From assembly GCA_036877525.1 (NCBI GenBank), contig JAZGTH010000011.1, positions 4,707,001 to 4,771,000 of the forward strand: a stretch of DNA of 64,000 nucleotides. Direction: 5' to 3'. The notes under the pieces were generated by a model. It was not told the DNA's origin, searched no databases, and worked only from the letters and a program-made list of their open reading frames with translations. Positions 34,190 through 46,435 of the stretch are shown in pieces. Numbering within the stretch: the stretch's first letter is position 1; every line of letters starts with the position of its first letter. The position numbers were made by a program, and so were the translations under genes. The DNA comes from Chromobotia macracanthus (Eukaryota; Chordata; Actinopteri; Cypriniformes; Botiidae).

Positions 34190-34288
34190 TGAAGGGTGGA
34201 GTCACGTGACTCAGACAGGGTTCATGAATCAGAACGTATAATTATTTCTAAGAGAGACGAAAAGAAGAGAAAGAGGGAGGGAAATGAA

Positions 34289-34319
<31 letters not shown>

Positions 34320-34395
34320 AACGACAGTGTAGTGTGAAACAGACTCAGATGAACGGAGAAAGCACGCTTCTCTTTTCGCGACGTGATCCGAGCGG
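34190..34395 (+). promoter_or_regulatory. rarga: Candidate rarg gamma-1 promoter and noncoding first exon
   Basis: A purine-rich segment (AG repeats at 34288-34315) ends in CGAGCGG followed by a GTGAGT donor, so an untranslated exon ending at 34395 is likely. An acceptor at 43376 before the gamma-1 coding exon is a fitting partner. At the left edge is GAGTCACGTGACTC (34199-34212), a perfect palindrome containing CACGTG and overlapping an AP-1 site TGACTCA (34207-34213). A GGTTCA follows at 34219-34224. The start site and the splice pairing are inferred; a cDNA would settle both. Confidence 0.5.
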
Positions 34396-34618
34396 GTGAG
34401 TTTAACTTTCGCACTGATCTGCTCTAGTTTACTCCAGTTTGTGCCTTAACGTAGATCACCTGAAACTAAAGTAAAGTCTCGATTAAAGCTGAGACTTTAT
34501 AAATGTTACACTTGCGCTTAGGTTTAATGCATCTAAAATCAGCCCCCGTGCGCGTTTCCATTTAGGCGCGATGTTGATGTTGCGACGCGTTGCGTGTATG
34601 AGGAGATGCACGGGTACG

Positions 34619-34700
34619 TTTTCGTCCATGTGCAAAAGGTTTTCGTTCATGTGCAAAAGGTTTTCGTCCATGTGCAAAAGGTTTTCGTCCATGTGCATGC
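34619..34700. repeat. Four tandem 21-bp repeats
   Basis: The unit is TTTTCGTCCATGTGCAAAAGG, in nearly exact copies starting at 34619, 34640, 34661 and 34682 (the last incomplete). Because 21 is divisible by three it gives a repeated MDENLLH open frame on the minus strand, which I do not regard as a gene. Confidence 0.9.
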
Positions 34701-37514
34701 CTTTGCCGGATCGTATATACCTTGACATGTGTTAAACATTTCTCCGACAGGTACGGGAGTCTTAAGCATGCATGATGCATCCCATAGCCGTGTGGTATGC
34801 GTGTAAATCTGAGATCAGTTTGTGAGATGGTTGTGTACCTACTGGAAAAAGTGTTTCAAAAGCATCCCTTTGCAAAGTAAAAATGTTTTGCCACGGATTT
34901 TGTTTAAGTTTCTAAGTTAACGCGTACTGAAATGGTTGCTGAATGCACACTGGGTTAAGGACGCTTTTAAAGGTCAGATCAGGTAGACATAATGCTGTTT
35001 ACAGTGCAGTCAACTATGCATTGAAACTGCATAGAAATAAACATATGCCAATATTGTTACAATACTTATGTGTTGTCTGATGGTTTATTATCTGACATGG
35101 AGTGAAGCACCTGTCCTTGGCTGTGACTTTTGCTGTCACTAATTGCTTTGGTCAAGTCTGTGACTTGAAAGATTTTGCTTTCTGTTTATTGTAGAGTTTT
35201 GTATAGCGAGAGATAAATAGTGTGATTTTTCACCTAGAAGCCGGAAAGATTTTTTATAAAGTTTTCTCCAGCGCCATTTAGTAGCGTCTCAGCTGGCTGT
35301 GATGAATGGCTTTTTAAATGTGACACAACATTAGCTAATCCAAACATCCCAACACAATCTGGGTGGAGAAGTAGACTGAAATATATTTGAAATAATAAAG
35401 CGTTGCTCCAACTACAATACATGCACAGACCGATATATGCGGCATTTTTTTCAAAACGAGAAAGGAATGGACCAGCCCATGTCTCGAGCTGTTTATGTCT
35501 CAGAGATCAGCTACATGAGTTTACATGAACTCGCACAAAAGAATCAGAGACAAGGAAAAACAAACTATTGCCAAACCAGATAGTCACGTTCCACCACAAC
35601 CTAAGATTTCACTCCGACACCAGCAGCACTGTGGAGTCTGTTCTCACCATCACAGAAACTGTAATGAAATATGGGAGCGTCTTAATGTGTTTGTATGCTT
35701 GGACAAACTGCTGTCATTATATACTTAAGTATATTTTTCCTTTTGGGTGGCAGTGAAATGCATCTTCAGAACACAGTATATCGTTCACCAACTCTAACTG
35801 GGGTTAATCTCCTGGCCTTATCTGCTGGCCTTCATGCAGTGGTTTTCACCGCATGAAGTCATTCTACTACTTTTGTTATTCTACTAAATAGTTGTTCTAC
35901 TCACTCTATTTAGCAGTTATTCATGTTTCTGCATGGATTTTGAGTTGTTTTAACTCAGGCCATGTGCATTATAGTGGGAATATATGAGATGTTTTCTTGA
36001 AGACACTTCAATGGTTAGATCACCCCACTGTCTCCTCCTAGCTGTCTTGTCTCATGGCTAGTTTTTGGCAAGGAATCGTAAATCCAGGAGTTTATCCGTG
36101 ATTCTTTCTTTGGAATTTTGGGGGCAGTAGAACATAAGTGGCAGGGAAGGGCTGAACAGGTGGTTTATGGGTAATCTGGGGGGTATCTACTGTTCTGTAC
36201 TCTGTAATTATAAAGGAAACCGTCAGATCTGTTTCCCTTGTATATTTTTGCAGGTGTGCAGTGATGTGTCTCTTTAACTGCATGTGTATAAAAGACTTGT
36301 GTCAACGTTGTGTGAAAGTGTCCCACAACTGCTTATAGAAGTTCCTGTGTGTGTGTGTGTCATGGCTTGTTAGTTTTTCTTTTTGTTATAAATGTGTCTG
36401 TGCTGTATGAAGTTTATTATCATGAGCGTGAATGCTTCCCTTTCCACTGCTACTGTAATGAGGCCCATCCATTACCTTCTATTCCCTTAATTAAATAAAC
36501 TGTGTTCCTCTGGAATGGCTAGTTAAGCTCAGCGGCAATCTCATTTGTTTTTATAAATTTGATTTCTTGTCTGATTACTGTGTAATAAACTGCAACTACT
36601 ATCTAGCCACGATCATGTTAATGCTCTGATCCTTAACCAATTATTTAACCTTGTATCCCTCTGAGAAATACGACAATCATAAACAAGCTCGCCGACTGCT
36701 TTCGTTCTCTCTCTGTTTTGTTTTATATGCTTTAAACAAGTGTCTTTTTCCACTGTTGTTTATCATTTGCCGTGTGCCTTCGCTCAGCCTGTCTGCATCA
36801 CATCACGGAACAGAACTGTCACAATCTGATGTGTCATTCCGTCCTGTTCCATCACTGTTTCCATTTCATGCGTTCTTTCTCTTCCTGTATGTTTACACCG
36901 GGTATTAAAATCCATCTGGGTGATCTGGGTGAGACACGACACTGTTTACATGCCGTTATAAAATTCTTGTGCGTCTCGGGTGACCACCTGTGGTCGAATT
37001 TCTTCAGGAGGGTCTCTGATTTCATGACCATATGTATCACTCACTACATCAGCTTGTAGTTCATAAAACAAAAAACATCAAAATGTGGTTTCGGTGATCC
37101 AATCACAACACATTTTGAATTATAGTTACACCTGTATTTACACTTGGGAATGGGTTACCTGAGAAGGATCTTAATACAAGGTGCAAATAATGTTTCTTGC
37201 TCATCTGTGGGTCAGGATGTTGTGCAAACCAATTCGATTTTTCAGAAGGGTTTCAGTTACAGCTGAACACCTGACAGATGACAAAATGACATGTTATTCT
37301 TTGTACCATTCTTTCTGATTTGAAATGAAAGTGACGTATTTGTCAGATATGGTAACCCATACCCAAAATGTAATCTCTGAATTTAACCCATCACTGGTGA
37401 GGAGTGAACACACACACACCTAGAGCAGTGGGTAAGCTAAACAGTAGGCCACAGCTGCCCATTTGATCATATCATTGGAAGTAGTAAGTATTTCACATTG
37501 AAACATGAAGAAGG

Positions 37515-37846
37515 TTAAAGCTACAATCTGTAACTTTCGCCTCCCTACCGCCATCTCTGAAACATAAAATTGCAGGGTCCTTTACATGCTTTTCATTATG
37601 TATGTTGAAGTTAACCGACATTTCCTGGGAATAATTATTATATATTAATAGTATATATTTTAAACAATTATATAAATTATTATAATATATTTTATAATGT
37701 ATACAATTGTATAAATCAATATTATAAACCTAACGTTGGGAATTGGTATAAGGTAGAGTTTTGAACACTGATCTGTCATGTACTTGCTCAATAACTGATT
37801 TTTGTTCAATGTTTTTACCCCAAAAAGTTACAGATTGCAGCTTTAA
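37515..37846 (+). repeat. MITE-like element B, copy 3 (full length)
   Basis: Both ends are preserved: TTAAAGCTACAATCTGTAAC at the left and GTTACAGATTGCAGCTTTAA at the right are inverted repeats of about 20 bases. The left end is followed by cctccctaccgccatctct. The interior is AT-rich. This copy defines the family. Confidence 0.8.
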
Positions 37847-40800
37847 CTTTAAATATTCTTTAAATATCAAAGCTCAGGAACTCAAGAACATGAGATAAAA
37901 CATAGCACTAACAACATACACTGAGCCACAGATGAGAACCAACAATAAGTGAACAGAACAGTGAGAATAAATACACAGAGAACTAAACAGAACCCAGGTG
38001 TGAACTAATCAGAAACCAGGCAGATACCAAGCAGATAAACACAATCTAATTGACTAGATAATTAACTCAGTGTGAGGCGCACAGTGAAAACGCAAGAGAG
38101 CACAAAGAACTTGGAACATAACTGTGACAGAGTAACTTTCTGCAATGTTTTGACCTGTTGTTTGGCACTGAAATGAAGAGTCAGGGCAAACCACAGGTTA
38201 TTGCACAATGAATTTGTTGATGCTTTAAATTATTACTCGCGGGGAAAGTTATACCCAAGTGGCATGATGGATATTATGGCGTTGTCAGTGTTGTTCGGTG
38301 ATTGGGTGTGAAGAATGTTTGCCGGGTGCCAGGAAAGGGCTCTGTGTCGGGATTTTAATTGATGGGATATGTGACTCCGAAGTGGCAGATCATCTGTCAC
38401 TCTTAATGTTGCGCTATCATTGGCCCGTCAGACGGCAGAGGAATTCAAATGTGTCAGTTTTATCTCCCACAATAAAAAGGTTTATGAAGGGCTTTCTGGG
38501 CAACAACTGCCTGGTGACAATGATACGCTTTGTTTAATTTTGCAGCAGTCCAATTTGGCAAGGCTGTATTTTATTTTTATTTATTAATATCGCTGGACAG
38601 CACTGTAACCAACTGCCCTGTGGTCTCGCAACACCGGAATAGATATATAGAAGTCACGAAAAGCTAAAAATAAAGAAAAGGAGTCAAAAGAAGCTTTACA
38701 ATGATATATTTTGGGCCGTGTATGTGTCTGTTAATGACGTCTGACCTTTAAACCTTCAACAGAGCTTTTTGACCCTCTTCCTGATCATGTGACCTCCACA
38801 GCGCCTGGAGGTTCCTCTGCCTCAGCCAGACTTTCCACACAATACGTCTCGCCTTTAAACATCTTTCTTCAATTGAGTCCACACAGAATTCATTCAAGGT
38901 TATGGCACACAGTGCTGTTATGATTTCACCGATGTCTTTTTGCAGTGTCTCTCATGCATAACAAGAAGACAAATTGGTTTACCCATCAAAGTTTTGAGTG
39001 TAAACATCCCTCGGATACATGTGGTCATATTTTATGCAGGATACAACAATTATTTGTTTTTCAGGAAATATGTAAACTGCGAGCAGATCTCTAATTTTAA
39101 TGATCAGATGTGGTTTGAGTTTTTGAGTTTTATCTTTAGTGTATTTAAACCAGTACAGTGTGTCTCCAAAAATGGACAGCCTATTTTGTAATTTATTTAT
39201 TTTTAACTATATAGAAAATAGTATGGTTCTTTCTTTCTTTCTTTCTTTCGTCTTCTACACAACCCTTACATTTTCAAGTATTTAAAATTAGTCTTTTTTT
39301 GGGTATGGAACCGTTTTTATTTGCTCTATACTGTATGTGAACTTGATACTCTTATAAAAGATTCCAGAACCCTCACCCACAAAATGTCGGTTCTAAATCC
39401 ATACGCTCTGTGGTTGCAGCCAAACTCTCAAGGCCTTCTTTGGGGCTGCTATAGTGAGCCTCTGTCTTTCTGGGGGCGCTTGAGGGTATACAGTCGGATG
39501 TGTCGATCTGTCTTAGTGCTGATTGACAGGCTAATGTGGAAAGTTATAGTAGCTTTAAAGCAAAGCACCATGAGCTTAGAATGAAGGAGTGGAAATATCC
39601 AGACTGCAGGCAGGAAATGAACCCAAACCGCCGTACCATCCCAAATCCGTCACAGCTCTGTTGGAAGAATGGCTTGCGGTTGTAGCCAGGCAGAAGGAAA
39701 AAAAAATAACTCGTCATTGGCTCCAGTGGTTAATGCCTCCTGTGATGGCTGATTTTTTCATTTGCGTAGCAGTTATGGCCAATTTTGTGATTTTTTTTTT
39801 TGGAACTGCTCAACTGATGGTCTTAAACTGTTGCTTTCCAAAGGTGAAAGAGATGCGTTTAGTGCCGCTGACACTTGATCTGCGAGAGGCAATTCTCTCT
39901 TGAGTGAAATGGATACTTCTTCTACAAACAGACCCCGCTTAGTGTTTCAGACTGGCAAACTTCAGTACTTGAGCGGAGAGTATCGTCATCAGCCTGGTTC
40001 GACCTAGCCCTGAGGAGCCATGAATTATACAGAGCTGATTCTGTCAAAGATACACAACGCATCACCCAACCATGCCAGCAGCGTTTTCTCTCTCTCTTTC
40101 TGTTTCTCTCTTACTGTCTTGCTCGATCTTTCTTTCACTGTGGCTAATGGGCCCCAGCATGCTCTGCTAATGATGTGTTTGTTCTGTAAGGAGAAACAGT
40201 GGTGAAATCAGGGTTTTGGAAAGTCCCAGCCTGTTCTACTAAGCCATGCTAACACCGGGGCTGTGGTGGGTACCCACTGCTGCCCACAAAATCCCCCCAG
40301 CCCAAAAAGGCTGCCAGAGTTGGCTATAAGAGAGTTTAAATGAGCGTATGTATGAGGGTCAGCCAGAGAATAGCAGTAATGAGAGAACATGTGTGTATGT
40401 ACTTATACATATATGTGTGTGTGCGCCCCAGGGGCCCTTGCCAGAGAGAGAGGGCGAGGGCCCTCAAATGATCTCACTTTATGCTCGGCTCGCCTGCCAT
40501 AAAAGCAGAACATACTCTGTAAAACTGTGTGCCGATGTGACTCATGAAAATACGCAGGCGCCAAGTGTTTTATTAATTCATTATTGTGTTTGGGAAAATT
40601 CTAGGAACACATAGATCCCTTTTCAGTCGGTTCCCCTTTTCAAATGGCTGCATGATTTTCCCCTTGCTTGCTTTTTTCTTCTTTTCCACTATTTTTCGTC
40701 TCTTTCTATCTCTCCCCCTAAAAAGTTCTCGCTCTCATTTTCATCTCTTTTTGTTTTATTCCCAGTATCTCTTCTTTTGTTTCTCAGTGTTTTTACTGCT

Positions 40801-42474
40801 GGTAAAGAGTCAAAAGTTCAGAACACTTAATGCTCTGTTATTATATATATTGCAAGGGTTTGCTCTCTTCGAGTGCATTTTGTTTTAGTTTATACACTTT
40901 TTACTTTATTTTATTCTTTATCTTCTTGATCATTGGCTGTTTGGCCATATAATGATTTCTTATGTTGTATGCCATGCACAGTGAAAATTTCAAATGAAAT
41001 AGATTTTTGGTAACAAACCTGGTGAATATATAACATACATTTTTCACCCTTGACTGGTATGCAAGGAAAACTTGATTACAATACAAATTTAGTTCAGAGT
41101 AAGGATTTTAATTCAGCGAATAGTGAATTTAGCCCAAGCACAGTCTGTTCTCCTCTATTGCAATTGCAAAGGTTTTTATTCAATAACACCTTGTCTCCAG
41201 GGTAAACCCGTTGACTTCAGTAACGTGCGGTTTTGAATGGTGAGCTCTAAATGATATCTGTTACATATGGAGCAGTTCTGAGGGGTCATGGATGGAGTTG
41301 AAGCAGGAGGGGGTCGTGCGGGCAGGGATGGGTTCGAGGGCACATAGTCGCAGATGAAAACCAGACCCAGAGAGAAGGGGCGGGGGGCGGGGGGTTGGCA
41401 GGGCCTTGTTGTGGCTGGCTGTGGGCGTGTGCCTATCTGCAGAGCTCGATCCATAGACGTGGCCACCCGAGCTTGGATGCACATGTGGAAGAGTTTACGG
41501 TAATGGAACTCTAAATTAGTAGTGGTTTGAAGCTGCCTGCAGCAGTAGGCTGTAATTAACTGGCTCTGCTGAAAGAAACAGAACCAGAGAGTGGCTGGGA
41601 GGGAGTGTGTGTTTTGTGTGTGTGTGTGTGTAGTGTGAGAGAGGGAGAGTGTTGGACAGATGTGTATACTGGAGCCATAGACGAAAAGGGCACATTGGGA
41701 GAGAAAAATATTTGCTTTAGCATGTTTTAATGAATGTTTTGCATTAGATTCTTATAAAAGATTCTTTTAGCAGGATGTACGCATATGTGTGTGACTTGGA
41801 AAGAGATTTCTCAGGGTTTCTTTATGTGGATTACAGTACAGCTGTGTGTGTTTGTTATAGAGAGACTACGACTATGTGTTCAGGTGCGAGTTTTTTTTCT
41901 GATAGTGAGAAAGAAACCGTACAAATGTGTGTTTTGGAAAGCTGAAGCTTTTTTCCTGGCCAGAGTGCCTCCCCCGTAGTGCCCCCCTGTGCCCAAGCTC
42001 TGTCACTGAATCTGCCTGAATCTTTTCCCCTCCGCTTTGAGTGTGTTTATGCAGAGTTCATGAGCAGGATTTTTCCCTTGCTTTTTGCCCTGATTCACAA
42101 ACCACAGCACTTCCAAAAAGCGCTGAATTCTTTGGCTCAGCTCATTTTTCAAAAACCACATTTAAAAAACAAGCCGGCAGCACCACCCACTCATAAAATC
42201 ACCCGAGGGAGAGGAAACAAAAAAATGGAGGGAGACAGACCAACACTCAATGATGAAGAGAACTTCTCGTATTAAAAATGCCTGTGTTTACACAGAACAC
42301 ACGTACGTGTATGTGTGTGTGTGTGTGTTTGCACGTAAGTGCAGATTTGGCTACACTTGCAAGGGCAACATTTTTTTTAAATGTCCCAACAAAAAAGTGG
42401 TTTAATTATTTAAAAGGCCCATTCATTTGCCCAAATCATGTTTTGCTGGGAGAACATTTGCAATGGTAAGTTGT

Positions 42475-42571
42475 AAGAACATTTCCCTTTGATAACTATG
42501 AGAGAACGTTTAGATAACATTAGCAAATGTTCTGAGAATGAATTTTCTGAGAATGTTCCCTGTTAGTTGGG
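42475..42571 (+). repeat. MITE-like element A, copy 7 (internal deletion)
   Basis: It joins the left-end motif taagttgtaagaacatttccct directly to the right-end motif ending TTCCCTGTTAGTTGGG; the middle 250 or so bases are missing. Confidence 0.7.
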
Positions 42572-42754
42572 TTATAGTAAACGTTATTGTCTTACTATAT
42601 AAACCACTGGGCTATTTAACTATAGTTCTCTAATATAGTCTTCAGAGGTCTGAATGTGCACATGAGATAGACTGCAGGTCTCTCAGGCATAGAGTGAGGC
42701 TTTAACTAGCCGTTTTTTATGATTGTGGAGTGTCTGGTTTCCCCAACAATGCGG

Positions 42755-42810
42755 GTAACCTGTTTTTTTGACCTTGTTGTTTATAAAAAGTAAACCAGAA
42801 AGTTAACGAA
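42755..42810. repeat. Short block shared with 55059-55119 (copy 1)
   Basis: This block reads gtaacctg, T-run, TGACCTTG (42769-42776), then ataaaaagtaaaccagaaagt. The same order recurs after the gamma-2 exon. The minus strand gives CAAGGTCA, an extended nuclear receptor half-site. Confidence 0.6.
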
Positions 42811-43204
42811 ATTAAAAGGTGAAACTGCATAGAAACATGATTTGAAAAAGATGTACATTTTGTTGGACAAACAGCCTGCCATTTCTTTTTGTTTCACTCT
42901 GGTCTTCTCCAGTAGAGCCTGAGTCAGGGCCTCAGGAGAGAGAGAGTGAAGAGTGAAGAGAGAGTGACTGGCAGCAGAAACAGAGAGCCTCTTTCTTGTG
43001 GAGTTTCGGTGATTTAAATCATATGGAATAGTCTGGAAACACCACAAACGTCTGGACACTTTTCAAATTGGAGGAGACAAGAGCTCTCTCTCTCGTTCTC
43101 TATATTTCTTTCTCCTCTCCCCCCAGCCTAACTTTTTCCTAACCACTTATTTTCCTTTATTTTTTTGCTCTCTTTCTTTCTGTCCTTTCTCTGTTTACCA
43201 GGTT

Positions 43205-43248
<44 letters not shown>

Positions 43249-43287
43249 AAGATAGATAGAAAGATAGATAGAAAGATAGATAGATAA
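43205..43287. repeat. GATA microsatellite
   Basis: A (GATA)n tract with scattered GAAA interruptions, about 90 bases before the gamma-1 exon acceptor. Confidence 0.95.
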
Positions 43288-43503
43288 TACATATAATATG
43301 TATGCGTATAATACGTATGTATATGTGTATTTAATTACGTGTAGTGCTTATGTGTGTTATGTGTTTCCTCCTAAAGGTACATCCTGTTGGCCATCTGAAC
43401 CCTGAGGTGGGACTCTGGTGGAAGTGAATCCTGTGTAATTTGCCAACGTACACCCTAGAAGTGCTCAACAGGCCCGGCCGGATTTTGGCAACCAACCGTC
43501 ATC

Positions 43504-43672
43504 ATGGCAACCAACCGGGAACGGCAAGTGGGTCACATGACTGGCTTCCCTCCTGCTGTCTACCCCTTTGCCTTCAATTCCATGCGGAGCCACCCCCCCT
43601 TCGACCTGCTGACCAATAGTAGCCTGTTTGGGCGTTTCGGGGCGGATCTTCCCAAAGAAATGGCAGCGCTAT
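43504..43672 (+). CDS. rarga: Retinoic acid receptor gamma, isoform 1 specific coding exon (5'-partial gene)
   Basis: The exon encodes the A region of RAR gamma-1: it starts MATNRERQVGHM (human MATNKERL...), continues through YPFAFNSMRSHPPFDLL and ends DLPKEMAAL, matching human DLPKEMASL. A coding length of 169 bases leaves one base (T) for the next codon, so it joins an exon starting with a Ser-completing CN before Val-Glu-Thr, as in all RAR gammas. Donor is GTGAGT. The exon probably starts at 43377 after an acceptor (ctaaag), giving about 127 bases of 5' UTR. RAR gamma is a ligand-activated transcription factor working with RXR on DR5/DR2 sites. Shared exons for DNA and ligand binding lie right of the window. 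The a-copy assignment rests on memory of zebrafish rarga and is less sure than the family. Confidence 0.92.
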
Positions 43673-44989
43673 GTGAGTATTTTACCTAAACCTGCTACTT
43701 TTTTAAAATAGGAGATGAAACAGAACACATTGCACCGTGATAAACAGTTGTATGCTGGTTTGCTGTTACATGACCTTGCTGTTTGTTTCATTCGGACAGT
43801 GGCGCCCAATTATATTAATTAAAATAATTAAAATAAATACCGGCGTTTCACATTTTTAATCCAGTTTTGGTGTAAAAATGTTACAACAGTGTGCACTGTA
43901 GTATGCTAAACGTTTTGGGCAAGTAGTTTCGACTGAAAATAGCCTGATGTTTACTGTGGAAAACATCTATTTATACACTAAATAACCTGGATCTAAACAT
44001 TGGATCTAACAGTAGAATATTAGTATGCTAATCCAAACAGATCTGGAAGCGTGCTTCTTTGTTTATTTGTTTAGCTGTGAATGGAAGAGAAGAAAAAGAA
44101 ACTGTCTCTTTAAGTTCCTGCTCTCTTTATATTTATGTATCAGAATGGGTCTCTGAACTGAAGTGTTCTTGGCTTTTTGAAGGTTTTGCTAGCTAGCTTG
44201 TTTTGTGTTATCTGGAAGAGAGCACCATTTCTACTCTGTGAGAAGGAAATTTAGCAGCATGTTGCCACTAGTGCCACAGGGGGCGCTGTTTCGCACTTTA
44301 CTTCAGTGACTAGAACTTGGATATAGTGAGGGTGAAAATAGATAAACAAGAGATGAAATTTTAGTAGCTTTTTAGTAGCTTTCCCATTTAAAAAATATTC
44401 TTTACAGAGCTGGTTTGTGCTATATTTCATTTGTAGTCTAGATCCTGAATGTGTTAGAAGAATGAGACACTGATAGGCTGCAGGATTTTCTGCTTTAGAC
44501 GTTAGCTTCAGGGAAAAGGTTCACCACAGACGTCTCAAAGATCTCATCTCAGCCCTTAGGGGAAAGTCTGTGATGGTTTGGATGGCAACAACAAAGCAGG
44601 AGACTCTGTATCCCCCCTCCTCAAAAAGCATGTATAGATACACACTCTTCACCAACTCCTCTGCAAGTCTGAACAGAACTCCAGCCCCTTAAATGTCAAT
44701 CAGCACACCCCACCACCACCAATACACCCCCCCACCACCGCACACAGCTGCCCACCTAATCCGAGAGGTATTTACAGAGAGAGAGGGAGGGGGTGATGGA
44801 AGCACCTGGAGATGACGTCCTAGTGCGGTGAAATCCAAGCACACACCCTGCTGTGAAAACACACATTGACGGATACACAATAAACAAACGTTCGCTTTCT
44901 GCAGCTCATGAAAATGAGAAACTTTAGCTTATGTAGAGCAGAATGCGTCTGTGGAAAAACTCTTTGTGATAAACTGCTGGAATAAAAAG

Positions 44990-45075
44990 CCTGGCCTTAG
45001 TTGGTTTGCCTGGCCAAGTTGGTGTTTAGCTGGTTTAACTGGTTGGCTGGGAGACCAGCTTAGATCAGTAAGCTT
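44990..45075. repeat. GCTGGTT-rich dispersed repeat fragment
   Basis: A run of variations on tggctggtt / gctggtttaactgg followed by gggagaccagcttaga resembles a common cyprinid dispersed repeat built of short GCTGGT units. No ends are defined. Confidence 0.4.
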
Positions 45076-45263
45076 TTTTTGCAGGATATTCACATAATAT
45101 TTGAGAGAATGTGGAATGAATTTGTCAGAGCACTTTGATGAGCCAAATGTTAATTAGCATATTTGGTTATGGCTATAGTTTACACTATAATTTTTTTAAA
45201 TAGTCATATTAACTCATTGAACCAAAAATGATTCCTGCCTGACTTTGTCACCTATTCAAATGT

Positions 45264-45634
45264 CCAGCTAACAGATAACATTCCCAGAACAGTGACTAAT
45301 ATTCTATCAAAGTTATATCAACATTTTTGCAGTAATGCAAGTAGAATGTTTTTCACTGTTCAATTCAATTCACATTTATTTGTATAGCTTTTCACAATTC
45401 CTATGTTATTACTATGGTATACTGTTATGTATCATATAGGTCAAAGGGTTATTCTAAAGTTGTTAGTGGAACACTTACAGAATTAAAAAAGTTTGAATAA
45501 TGTTCTTATAATCAAGAAAAAACATTGATAGAATTTTAAACTTTTCTAAAGCTTTCAAAATAACATTTGTAATGGTTTGTTACTAAATGGAAATGTTAGG
45601 GAAAAGTTCTTACAACCTAAAATTGTTAGCCGGG
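45264..45634 (-). repeat. MITE-like element A, copy 8, with an inserted repeat
   Basis: It begins CCAGCTAACA and ends TTGTTAGCCGGG. Within it, 45361-45400 (caattcaattcacatttatt followed by tgtatagc) matches a short motif extremely common in fish genomes and absent from other copies, so it looks like a nested insertion. Confidence 0.7.
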
Positions 45635-46237
45635 TTTAAGCTATTTTTTGTAAATATTTAAACTGCATTTTTAAGTAGACATATTAACTCTTTTCTTAAC
45701 TGAAAATGATTCCTGCTGGCTCTGTCCTGCGCCTATCCAAGAGCACATCAGACCATAAGCAATGCCAGGAATTGGGTGAGACTCAAGACCACAGAGGCCC
45801 TAATTAGCTTTTGGGGATGGTGGGGATGGTGACATTCTTTTAAGACAGGCATGTCACAAGTTGTTTTACTGGGTCATTCTCATCCCTGCTCTAAGGAAAG
45901 GAAAAACAAAAGCAGACGAGCATCAAGCCACTGCTGTTTTTGCAGGAGTTGGTTTAACAGGCCTTTTCATTGTTGCCAGAGCTGTCTGTCGGCTAGACTG
46001 CAAAAATCCCCAGCTCATAAAGGCCATGCATACTGAGGGTTCTGTCTGTGTGAGCATGTATGTGTTTCTGTGTGCTAGTTTTTATGCTGCATTCTTCTGT
46101 GGACCATTGTGTGCAGTTTGCCAGGGAAGACAGTCATGATTTGACTTACTCTGGTTAGGTGTGTTCAAGCAGCAACAGGTTCAAGAACCTCCCACAGCCG
46201 TGAAGCACATAGCTTCTAAAAACAGCTCCTAGGTAGA

Positions 46238-46435
46238 CAGTCAGTCAGACAGACAGACAGAGACAGATACATAGGATGGGTGGATGGATGGATGGATGGA
46301 TAGATAGATAGATAGATAGATAGATAGACAGGAGAGATGGATAGACAGGATAGATAGAAAGAATGGATGGATGATTGATAGATGGACAGAAAGAAAGAAA
46401 TAAAGATAGATGGATAGAAAGAGAAAGAAAGAAAG
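46238..46435. repeat. Mixed GACA / GGAT / GATA / GAAA microsatellite
   Basis: A compound tetranucleotide tract: agacagac, then ggat, then gata, then mixed gaaa runs. Confidence 0.95.

Larger units (their letters stand above)
28161..34190. other. Intergenic region between divergent nr1d4 and rarg
   Basis: About 6 kb with no supported gene. It holds two CTCF-like motifs (28376-28389 and 28629-28642), two copies of element A (30052-30385, 31854-32205), a DR5 match (30691-30707), a DR1 match (32409-32421), a fragment of dispersed repeat family D (32905-33170) and a fold-back segment (33760-33970). Confidence 0.7.
34396..43376. other. rarg intron 1 (about 9 kb)
   Basis: This long intron leads to the gamma-1 coding exon. 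It holds a 21-bp tandem repeat (34619-34700), a full element B (37515-37846), an internally deleted element A (42475-42571), a TTTC microsatellite (39229-39249), a GATA microsatellite (43205-43287), and repeat-free stretches that look like possible conserved regulatory DNA (about 38150-38560, 39560-39920, 40180-40610). No coding exon of another gene is supported. Confidence 0.65.

Noticed and set aside
41176..41484. 102-codon Pro-rich minus-strand open frame in rarg intron 1
   Set aside because: It has low complexity around a GGGG/CCCC run, no domain and no splice context.
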